From Acidobacteriota bacterium (GTDB lineage: Bacteria > Acidobacteriota > Thermoanaerobaculia > Multivoradales > SZUA-115), in contig QIHU01000065.1 in the NCBI GenBank assembly GCA_003231035.1, forward strand, positions 1 to 6,827: 6,827 nt of DNA, in the 5' to 3' direction. This document shows, piece by piece, positions 1 through 5,670 of this stretch. The notes under the pieces are model-generated. The model saw nothing but the letters and a program-made list of their open reading frames with translations, was not told the DNA's origin and searched no databases. Both the position numbers and the translations under genes were made by a program. How positions within the stretch are numbered: position 1 is the stretch's first letter; each line of letters starts with the position of its first letter.

Positions 1-1692
1 CTCGATGCCGATCTCGAGCCGTGCCTCGCCGTTGTGTGCCGTGCCGTCCTCATCCACGCTGAGCACAGGGATGAACTTCTGCTTGATCGGCACCATCTTG
101 TTGTCGGCGTCGCGCGCGGTCAGCACCAGGCGGAGTTTCCCTTGCCGCTGATCGGCAACCGGCAGCAAGGCCAGCTTGTCTTGCGGGATGCTGATATGAA
201 GACGGACTTCGGAGGCTCCCGCCTCGGTCGGAGCTTGGCTGATCTCGACCTTCGCCGCCAACGGATTGTGTTCGAAATCGAATATCAAGGCGCCCAAGGC
301 CCGCTCGACTAAGGTCTCCTCCACCGGCTTGTCGCGGTAGGCTTTGCGATGACGAATTCGAATCTTGGCTTTCGCAACCTCCACCCGCAACCGATGGACT
401 CGACCGTCGCCCCGTTGCCGGGTAGTGAAGCCTAGGGAGTAGTAGTTGCGTGTGTCGGCACCGATCTTCTCGAGGTCGAGGGCGAAATCGTTGGCGTTGA
501 GTACCGCCCGCCCGCCGGTTTCGTTCGCCAGTTGGTAGAGGGTGCTTTGGTGGTTGGCGGTGCGAATCCGGTCGTTGCCTGGGGAGGGGGTAAACCTGCG
601 GCCGCTGAACCGACCAACGCTCTCCACCGAATCGATTGAGAAGGTCGTCAAGCCGCGTGCCTCCAGCGTGTGCAGAGTCACCTGATTGGCGTTGGCTTGC
701 GAGGTGATGTGTTCGAAAACGCGGCTTGTGTCGAAGCGGCTGAAATTGGCCATGAAGCGCCCACTGGCTTGAGGACAAAGATCGGTGAGGTAGGAGAATA
801 GATCGGTGCCGGCAAACTGGGGGAGTCCGTCACTGACGTAGATCACCGACTTCAACCCCGGCCAGCCGGCCAGCGCCGCGACCATGATCGATAGGCCATT
901 GGCGGTGGCCTCGTTGTGAGTGACGATGTTGCGCGCATAGTTTTCGACCGCCAGGTTGAGCTCCTGTTCGCCCAATTCGCAAGGTCCTTGACCGACCCGG
1001 CCGGGAAGATTGTCGTACTTCTCGAAGATGTCCCTGATCTCCCGCAGCACGGCGCGGCGCTCTAGGTCGAGCCGGAACCCCTCGGCGGTCATGCTCTCAA
1101 TCGAGCTGAGGGCTTCGGCAACCTGGCCCTTGTCGGCGGTGGGGGCGAGAAGAGGGCGCATGCCATCCCGCCCGTGAATGGCGATCATCACCCGAGAACC
1201 GTGGTCGATGCTGCTCTCTAGGAAGGTGCCGAGATCGGCCAGAACCCGGCTGCGGCCCGCTTTGCGGAGATTGAGGTTGTCGATGTAGGCGATCACACTC
1301 GGAATCTTGTTGGGATCTTGGGGTGGCGGTGAAGTGACCTCGAAGGTGGGCGGTGCGTCGGCGGATGGGGTCGGACTGGCCGCGGCCGTGGAGACCGACT
1401 CGTCGGTGGCGGCGAAGAAGTGGGAAATTTCGACTCGCCGGCCGTCCTCGTAGAGTTCGAAGTCTTCTTGGGTCAAACCACGGATGGGGTTGCCCTTCTT
1501 GTCGGTGGCGAAGACCTCGACGTTGACCACCCGCACCGCGACCGAGTCGGCGAAGAGGTTGGGGGCTGGTAACGCACCCTGTGCTGGCAGGGCTTCTTCA
1601 GCGGTTGGAGCGTCCTGTGCAGCGGTCGCCCCGCCGACGATGAGGACGGCCAACAGGAGCAGGGCAAGGAGTGAGATCGGCTTGCGCATCAT
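1..1692 (-). CDS. VWFA-related acidobacterial secreted protein, paralogue 1 (C-terminus beyond window)
   Basis: The frame stays open for 564 codons from the ATG at 1692 to the left edge, with no in-frame stop, so the gene is intact as far as visible. By alignment with its neighbour about 31 C-terminal residues are missing. The N-terminus (MMRKPISLLALLLLAVLIVG) is a typical Sec signal peptide. The mature part opens with VRVVNVEVFATDKKGNPI then GLTQEDFELYEDG, the opening signature of the acidobacterial VWFA-related family. A VWA-like Rossmann core follows (YIDNLNL near residue 136; YVSDGLPQ near 286), then NYYSLGFTTRQRGDGRVHRLRV, the usual closing motif of this family. Only two cysteines occur (about 238 and 306), both shared with the paralogue. 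The first of two adjacent ATGs is chosen because it lies 7 nt after AAGGGAG. It lies 128 bp downstream of the paralogue in the same direction, so co-transcription is likely. Family biochemical function is unknown; a periplasmic or extracellular location is inferred. Confidence 0.88.
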   Translation of the reverse strand, partial: MMRKPISLLALLLLAVLIVGGATAAQDAPTAEEALPAQGALPAPNLFADSVAVRVVNVEVFATDKKGNPIRGLTQEDFELYEDGRRVEISHFFAATDESVSTAAASPTPSADAPPTFEVTSPPPQDPNKIPSVIAYIDNLNLRKAGRSRVLADLGTFLESSIDHGSRVMIAIHGRDGMRPLLAPTADKGQVAEALSSIESMTAEGFRLDLERRAVLREIRDIFEKYDNLPGRVGQGPCELGEQELNLAVENYARNIVTHNEATANGLSIMVAALAGWPGLKSVIYVSDGLPQFAGTDLFSYLTDLCPQASGRFMANFSRFDTSRVFEHITSQANANQVTLHTLEARGLTTFSIDSVESVGRFSGRRFTPSPGNDRIRTANHQSTLYQLANETGGRAVLNANDFALDLEKIGADTRNYYSLGFTTRQRGDGRVHRLRVEVAKAKIRIRHRKAYRDKPVEETLVERALGALIFDFEHNPLAAKVEISQAPTEAGASEVRLHISIPQDKLALLPVADQRQGKLRLVLTARDADNKMVPIKQKFIPVLSVDEDGTAHNGEARLEIGIE

Positions 1693-1820
1693 TTGGAGGC
1701 TCCCTTCGAGCAGCAAATCTAGGGATCAATCGGATTTAGGCGAGAGACTTTGCAAGTCTTGTTCCCAGCAGGTTGGCCTTACCTAGCCCTGGCCCCCCCC
1801 TCAGCACTCCGCCAGCCCAC
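1693..1820. other. Intergenic spacer between the two VWFA paralogues
   Basis: This 128-bp gap separates the stop of the upstream paralogue from the start of the downstream one. It holds the ribosome binding site at 1700-1706, a run of eight C (1793-1800, G on the transcribed strand) and a small perfect inverted repeat, AGACTT-TGC-AAGTCT (1745-1759). The repeat has no following T-run on either strand, so it does not look like an intrinsic terminator. No convincing promoter was seen. The spacer shows no resemblance to the leader of the other paralogue (3600-3717), so the visible duplication covers the coding region but not the upstream control region. Confidence 0.5.
1700..1706 (-). promoter_or_regulatory. 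Ribosome binding site of VWFA paralogue 1
   Basis: AAGGGAG on the minus strand ends 7 nt before the ATG at 1692 and 10 nt before the second ATG at 1689. The spacing favours the first ATG as the start. Confidence 0.65.
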
Positions 1821-3599
1821 TCAGCCGTCGACCTGCACCGTACGGCGTAGATAGGAGGTCGAAGCGGTGATCTCGTCGCGGATGGCGAGCACCAGCTCAT
1901 GGGCTCCCGGCGGTAGAGCGATACCGATCTCAAGCTGCGCCTCACCGCCGCCCTCCGTGCCGGCCTCGTTTGCCATGACCACGGGGATGAACTTCTGCTT
2001 GATCGGCGTCATTTTGTTGTCGGCGTCGCGCGCGGTCAGCACCAGGCGTAGCTTCCCCTGCCGTTGATCGGCCACCGGTAGCAATGCCAGCTTGTCTTGC
2101 GGGATGCTGATTCGAAGGCGGACTTCGGAGTCTCCCGCCTCGCCCGGAGCTTGGCTGATTTCGACCTTCGCCGCCAATGGATTGTGTTCCAAATCGAAGA
2201 TCAAGGCGCCCAAGGCCCGCTCGACCAAGGTCTCTTCGACCGGCTTGTCGCGGTAGGAAACGCGGTGACGAATCCGGACTTTGGATTGCGTCGTTTCCAC
2301 GCGTAGCCGGTGGACCCGGCCGTCACCCCGTTGCCGGGTGGTGAAGCCGAGGGAGTAGTAGTTACGAGTGTCGGAGCCGATCTTCTCGAGATCGAGGGCG
2401 AAGTCGTTGGCATTGAGCACCGCCCGCCCGCCGGTATCCTCAGCGAGTTGGAAGAGGGTGCTTTGGAGGTTGGCGGTGCGGATTCGGTCGTTGCCTGGAG
2501 TAGGGGTGAAGGTGCGGCCGCCAAACCGTCCAACGCTTTCCACCGAATCGATCGAGAAGGTGGTCAAGCCGCGCGCCTCCAAGGTGTGCAAGGTCACCTG
2601 GTTGGCGTTGGCTTGCGAGGTGATGCGGTCGAAGGTGCGGCTGCTGTCGAAGCGGCTGAAATTGGTCATGAATAGCCCACTGGATCGGGGGCACAGGTCG
2701 GCGAGGTAGGAGAAGAGGCCGGTGCCGGCGAACTGGGGAAGTCCGTCGCTGACATAGATCAACGACTTCAACCCAGGCCATCCGGCCAGTGCGCCGACCA
2801 TGATCGACAGACCGTTGGCGCTCGCTTCGTTGTGATTCATGACGTTGCGCGCATAGTTCTCGGCCACCAAGTTGAGTTCCCTCGCGGTCGCCTCGCAAGT
2901 CCCAGCGTCGGCCCGACCGGGGAGGCTACTGTTTTTTTCGAAGATGTACAGGATCTCGCGCATCGCGGCGCGCCGGTCAAGGTCGAGGCGAAACCCTTCG
3001 GCGGTCATGCTCTGGATCGATTTGAGGGCCTCGGTAACCTTGCCCTTGTCGTCGCTGGGGGCGAGGAGAGGGCGTACGCCGTCCCGTCCATGGATGACGA
3101 TCATCACCCGCGAACCATGGTCGATGCTGCTCTCCAGAAAGGTGCCGAGATCGGCCAGAACCCGCATGCGGCCCGCCTTACGGAGGTTGAGGTTGTCGAT
3201 GTAGACGACCACGCTCGGAATCTTGCTGGGGTCCTGGGGTGGCGGCGCGGTGACCTCGATGGCGGTCGGGGTGTCGCTGGGCGGGGTCTGCTTGGAGGCG
3301 GCCGAGGAGACCGTGGCGTCCGTGGAGGCGAAGAAATGGGTGATCTCGACCTGCTGGCCGTCTTCGTAGAGTTCGAAGTCTTCTTGGGTCAATCCATGGA
3401 TGGGATTGCCTTTCTTATCGGTGGCGAAAACTTCGACGTTGACCACCCGCACCGCAACGGAGTCGGTGAATAGGCTGGGAACCGTGGCGGTGTCCTGCGT
3501 TGAGGGCGGCTGCTGAGTGGAAGCCTCTTGCTCCGCGGTCAGGAGCCAAGGAAGGAGGATGAGGGCGAGACTGAGGATCGAGATTGACTTGCGAACCAT
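1821..3599 (-). CDS. VWFA-related acidobacterial secreted protein, paralogue 2 (complete)
   Basis: Complete 592-residue protein, ATG at 3599, TGA at 1823-1821. Residues 1-22 form a Sec signal peptide (VRKSISILSLALILLPWLL, probable cleavage near A22). Residues 48-90 carry the family opening (VAVRVVNVEVFATDKKGNPI, then GLTQEDFELYEDG). Residues 90-127 are a low-complexity linker. A VWA-like fold follows: strand and Asp at YIDNLNL (D135), then LIYVSDG (D285). The canonical DxSxS metal site is not intact, since the residues two and four after D135 are both Leu. The stretch NYYSLGFTTRQRGDGRVHRLRV to about 450 is the standard family close, followed by a beta-rich C-terminal domain of about 140 residues. 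C235 and C303 are the only cysteines and are shared with paralogue 1, so a disulfide is plausible. A strong Shine-Dalgarno lies 7 nt upstream. The gene starts 118 bp after the regulator gene on the same strand. The molecular role of this family is not established; adhesion or protein binding would be the analogy from other VWA proteins. Confidence 0.93.
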   Translation of the reverse strand: MVRKSISILSLALILLPWLLTAEQEASTQQPPSTQDTATVPSLFTDSVAVRVVNVEVFATDKKGNPIHGLTQEDFELYEDGQQVEITHFFASTDATVSSAASKQTPPSDTPTAIEVTAPPPQDPSKIPSVVVYIDNLNLRKAGRMRVLADLGTFLESSIDHGSRVMIVIHGRDGVRPLLAPSDDKGKVTEALKSIQSMTAEGFRLDLDRRAAMREILYIFEKNSSLPGRADAGTCEATARELNLVAENYARNVMNHNEASANGLSIMVGALAGWPGLKSLIYVSDGLPQFAGTGLFSYLADLCPRSSGLFMTNFSRFDSSRTFDRITSQANANQVTLHTLEARGLTTFSIDSVESVGRFGGRTFTPTPGNDRIRTANLQSTLFQLAEDTGGRAVLNANDFALDLEKIGSDTRNYYSLGFTTRQRGDGRVHRLRVETTQSKVRIRHRVSYRDKPVEETLVERALGALIFDLEHNPLAAKVEISQAPGEAGDSEVRLRISIPQDKLALLPVADQRQGKLRLVLTARDADNKMTPIKQKFIPVVMANEAGTEGGGEAQLEIGIALPPGAHELVLAIRDEITASTSYLRRTVQVDG

Positions 3600-3717
3600 C
3601 GGGGGTCTCCTTCCTGGCGGAAGATCGTGCGAGAGTGGATAGGTACTGGAAAGTGCGCAGCGGCAACGAGTTGGTGAATTAGGCCGTGCAATTTCTGTAC
3701 CTGCGCAACCATGGCGA
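3600..3717. other. Spacer between regulator gene and VWFA paralogue 2
   Basis: A 118-bp gap from the TGA of the regulator (3720-3718) to the ATG at 3599. Apart from the ribosome binding site at 3607-3614 nothing firm is seen: no T-run terminator and no clear -35/-10 pair on the minus strand. The palindrome TGCGCA occurs twice (3654-3659, 3702-3707), which could be chance. Absence of a terminator leaves read-through from the regulator into the VWFA pair possible. Confidence 0.4.
3607..3614 (-). promoter_or_regulatory. Ribosome binding site of VWFA paralogue 2
   Basis: GGAAGGAG on the minus strand, 7 nt before the ATG at 3599. It is a strong, well-placed Shine-Dalgarno that fixes this start. 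Confidence 0.75.
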
Positions 3718-5652
3718 TCAACCGAGATTCAACTCGGAGAGGATCCGCTGGAACTCCGGCTCTTCGCGCAAGCGGTCGAAGATCGGCCAGACGGCGAAGA
3801 AGACCAAGAAGCGAGAGCGTTCTTCCTGCGCACGCCGCAAGTAGGTCAGGGCGGAGTCGATATCTCCCATACCGGCGAGAAGGAGGGCGAAGTCGCCCGC
3901 CTGAACCTCGCCCTGGCGGTCGATGGTCCGCAAGCGCGCTAGTACCTCTTCGGCCTCGCTGGTGCGTCCCGCGCGGGCCAACAGGTGGCCGTGGCAGGCG
4001 AGCAAGGCGGTGTTCTCGCCTTGGGACAGCTCGACCGCCAGTCCAGCCTGCTCGATCGCTTCCTCGCCCCGGCCAGCTTCGCGCAAGGCGAGGCCGAGGG
4101 CGAAGCGTGTATAAGGGAACTCGGGGTCCAGCTCGAGGGTGCGCTCCAGTTGCTCGATCGCCAGCTCAGGGCGCCGGGCGAAGTAGTGGACAAAGCCGAG
4201 ATCGGTATTGATCACCATCGACAATGGATCGAGATCGACCGCTCGTTGGGCCGTGACCAAAGCTTCGTCATAGCGCCCCTTGGCGGCCAGGAAAAAGGCA
4301 TACCAGTGGTTGGCGGTGGCGTAGCCGGGCTTCAGTTCGATGGCGCGCAGAAAACCTGCCTCCGCCGCCTGCCAGTCCCAGCCATAGACGAATCGTGAGT
4401 AGGCCAGGGAGGTGTGAGCCTCGGCCAGGCCGTCGTCGAGCGCCAGGGCTCGGCGGGCCGCTTTCTCCGCCTCGGGGAAGGACTTGCGCGGTGCTCGGCC
4501 GGCGTAGAGCGGAAGCAGCACGTAGGTGTCGGCCAGGCCGGCGTGGGCGCGGGCGTAGAGGTCGTCTTCGGCGACCGCCTGCTGGAAGTAGGTCAAGGCC
4601 TTCTCTAGATCCTGGGCGGTGCGCTTGTTCCAGAAGTACCGGCCTCGAACATAAGCGCGCCCAGCCTCGGCACTGGCGGTGTGCGGACGCACCAGGCGGT
4701 CCTCTTCTTGCTGCGTCAGTTGCAGGCTCAGGGCCTCCGCGACCTGCTCGGAGATCGAATCTTGCAAGGCGAAGGGATCCGGTTGGTCGCTGTCTGAGGC
4801 GACATCGAACTGTTGCGCCCAAATGGGGGCGGCATCGGCGACGCTGACCAGCTGGACGCCGACGCGGGAGCGTGGTCCGGCATTCTGGATCGTCCCCATC
4901 AACACCGCTTCCACCCGCAGGTCGCGGCCAATCTCGGTGGCGATCGAAGTGGCGGTGGCGTAGCGCAAAACGGCGCTGGTCGGCCGGACGATGAGTTGGC
5001 TGAGCTGGCTCAGCCGAGTGATCAGGGTGTCCGCCATGCCGACCGCGATCAGCTCCGCGTCCTCGGTGGCGCCGAGTACCTCGAAGGGTAGGACGGCGAC
5101 GGTATGGCGAGTGGGGAGGCTTGGCGTCGGCGCCAGAGTTGCGGAAGCCGCCTGCGGCGGGAACTCACCAGCGATGGCTGTCACCGGTTGATTGAAGCGG
5201 TAGCCGCGGCGCGGAATAGTGTCGATAAAGGACCCCTCGGCACCGGCGGCGGCGAGGGCCTTGCGCAAGGTGTAGATGTTCTGGGTCAGCGTCGCCTCTT
5301 CGACGAAGGTCTCCGGCCAGACGAGAGTCAGCAGCTCGTCCTTGCTGACGATCTGGCGAGGGCGTTGGATCAAGGCGACGAGCGTCTCGAAAGCCTTGGG
5401 GGTTAGCGCCACCGGTTCCCCATCGCAACTAAGCTCTCGGTTGGGGAGGCTGAGGCGGAAACGGTCGAACTCGTAGATCTGATCTTGGCTTGGCTGCACG
5501 GTCTCGCTCGGCTGCTCGGTCTCGCTCGTTGGGGGCTTTGAGAAATCTTTGAGAAAACTTTGATCTTGCTTTTCAAGACCTTCGCCGCTGTTCCGTCTAG
5601 TTTGACAGAACCACGGGCCAATCGCCCCGATCCGCCCATTCTTGGTTCCCAA
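3718..5652 (-). CDS. Winged-helix (OmpR-type) transcriptional regulator with TolB-like domain and TPR repeats
   Basis: The longest frame is 644 residues from a TTG at 5652 to TGA at 3718. Residues 58-155 are an OmpR/CadC-type winged helix: IYEFDRFRLSLPNRELSCDG, LTPKAFETLVALI, the recognition-helix region TLTQNIYTLRKAL and the wing IDTIPRRGYRF. Residues about 183-310 resemble the TolB N-terminal/FlgO-like domain (TVAVLPFEVLG, VLMGTIQ, VGVQLVSVADAAPIWAQQFD). From about 343 to 615 a TPR array follows (for example AEAGFLRAIELKPGYATANH and AIEQLERTLELDPEFPYTRF), ending in PIFDRLREEPEFQRILSEL. No membrane segment or signal peptide is evident, so it should act in the cytoplasm as a one-component regulator. 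The start is uncertain: TTG 5652 has no good Shine-Dalgarno and leaves only 18 bp to the divergent gene. The only other usual in-frame start before the domain is GTG at 5499 (residue 52), also with a poor Shine-Dalgarno, but it leaves room for promoters and is preferred here. Ligand and targets are unknown. Confidence 0.9.
   Translation of the reverse strand: MGTKNGRIGAIGPWFCQTRRNSGEGLEKQDQSFLKDFSKPPTSETEQPSETVQPSQDQIYEFDRFRLSLPNRELSCDGEPVALTPKAFETLVALIQRPRQIVSKDELLTLVWPETFVEEATLTQNIYTLRKALAAAGAEGSFIDTIPRRGYRFNQPVTAIAGEFPPQAASATLAPTPSLPTRHTVAVLPFEVLGATEDAELIAVGMADTLITRLSQLSQLIVRPTSAVLRYATATSIATEIGRDLRVEAVLMGTIQNAGPRSRVGVQLVSVADAAPIWAQQFDVASDSDQPDPFALQDSISEQVAEALSLQLTQQEEDRLVRPHTASAEAGRAYVRGRYFWNKRTAQDLEKALTYFQQAVAEDDLYARAHAGLADTYVLLPLYAGRAPRKSFPEAEKAARRALALDDGLAEAHTSLAYSRFVYGWDWQAAEAGFLRAIELKPGYATANHWYAFFLAAKGRYDEALVTAQRAVDLDPLSMVINTDLGFVHYFARRPELAIEQLERTLELDPEFPYTRFALGLALREAGRGEEAIEQAGLAVELSQGENTALLACHGHLLARAGRTSEAEEVLARLRTIDRQGEVQAGDFALLLAGMGDIDSALTYLRRAQEERSRFLVFFAVWPIFDRLREEPEFQRILSELNLG
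5492..5528. repeat. 18-bp tandem direct repeat
   Basis: Two 19-base copies sharing one base at the junction (period 18), 5492-5510 and 5510-5528, differ at one position (GGCTGCACGGTCTCGCTCG versus GGCTGCTCGGTCTCGCTCG). If translated in the regulator frame it gives a six-residue repeat, SETEQP-SETVQP. It could be a coding duplication in a disordered N-terminal tail, or a repeat in the 5' region if the gene starts at GTG 5499, which lies inside the repeat. Confidence 0.7.
5536..5568. promoter_or_regulatory. Putative operator: three 11-bp direct repeats for a PhoB/OmpR-type winged helix
   Basis: CTTTGAGAAAT (5536-5546), CTTTGAGAAAA (5547-5557) and CTTTGATCTTG (5558-5568) sit head to tail with an exact 11-bp period. 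Read on the minus strand this is TCAAAG-N5-TCAAAG-N5-TCAAAG. One-helical-turn direct repeats are the established binding pattern of PhoB/OmpR-family winged helices, and the adjacent gene encodes one. The site is AT-rich in a GC-rich window and lies between the two divergent genes. It is followed by an inverted repeat, TCTTG-CTTTT-CAAGA (5564-5578). Binding by the neighbouring regulator is inference. Confidence 0.5.
5602..5607 (+). promoter_or_regulatory. Possible -35 element (TTGACA) for the DUF4331 gene
   Basis: A perfect TTGACA lies 64 bp before the ATG at 5671 and downstream of the 11-bp repeats. No good -10 hexamer is seen at 16-18 bp (that stretch is GC-rich), so this may be chance or belong to a promoter of another sigma class. 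Confidence 0.25.
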
Positions 5653-5656
5653 ACCG

Positions 5657-5662
5657 AAGGAG
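5657..5662 (+). promoter_or_regulatory. Ribosome binding site of the DUF4331 gene
   Basis: AAGGAG with an 8-nt spacer to the ATG at 5671. It is strong and well placed, and supports this start. It sits a few bases from the TTG that opens the longest frame of the divergent regulator. Confidence 0.8.
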
Positions 5663-5670
5663 TTGCTCCC

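Larger units (their letters stand above)
1..3599 (-). repeat. Tandem gene duplication of a VWFA-related gene (two diverged units)
   Basis: Two direct-repeat units, 1-1692 and 1821-3599, are offset by about 1.9 kb (1907 bp at the starts, 1916 bp near the 3' ends; the 9-bp difference is three extra codons in the N-terminal region of unit 1). Proteins align without further gaps and look roughly four-fifths identical by eye. The repeat is visible at DNA level too: 98-132 and 2014-2048 match exactly over 35 bases, including synonymous sites. Signal peptides and the proline/threonine-rich linker (about residues 88-125) are the most diverged parts. Confidence 0.9.

Noticed and set aside
1..1692. Possible pseudogene status of VWFA paralogue 1
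   Set aside because: All 564 visible codons were read in frame without a stop or frameshift, with an intact signal peptide and family motifs; it is merely cut by the window edge.
1745..1759. Inverted repeat AGACTT-TGC-AAGTCT in the VWFA spacer as terminator or operator
   Set aside because: Short stem, no T-run on either side, and no second copy near the other paralogue; could be chance.
2832..3473. A 213-codon plus-strand open frame opposite VWFA paralogue 2, and similar frames at 50-778 (minus) and 3711-4211 (plus)
   Set aside because: They overlap well-supported genes in other frames, have Gly/Arg/Pro/Ser-rich compositions typical of shadow frames in GC-rich DNA, and show no recognisable domains or Shine-Dalgarno context.
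3641..3707. AGGTAC...GTACCT and paired TGCGCA palindromes in the 118-bp spacer
   Set aside because: Six-base matches about 50 bp apart are expected by chance, and no promoter elements are associated with them.
3722..3737. Inverted repeat CCGAG-ATTCAA-CTCGG at the 3' end of the regulator gene as a terminator
   Set aside because: The stem is only 5 bp, lies within the last codons, and is not followed by a T-run on the minus strand.
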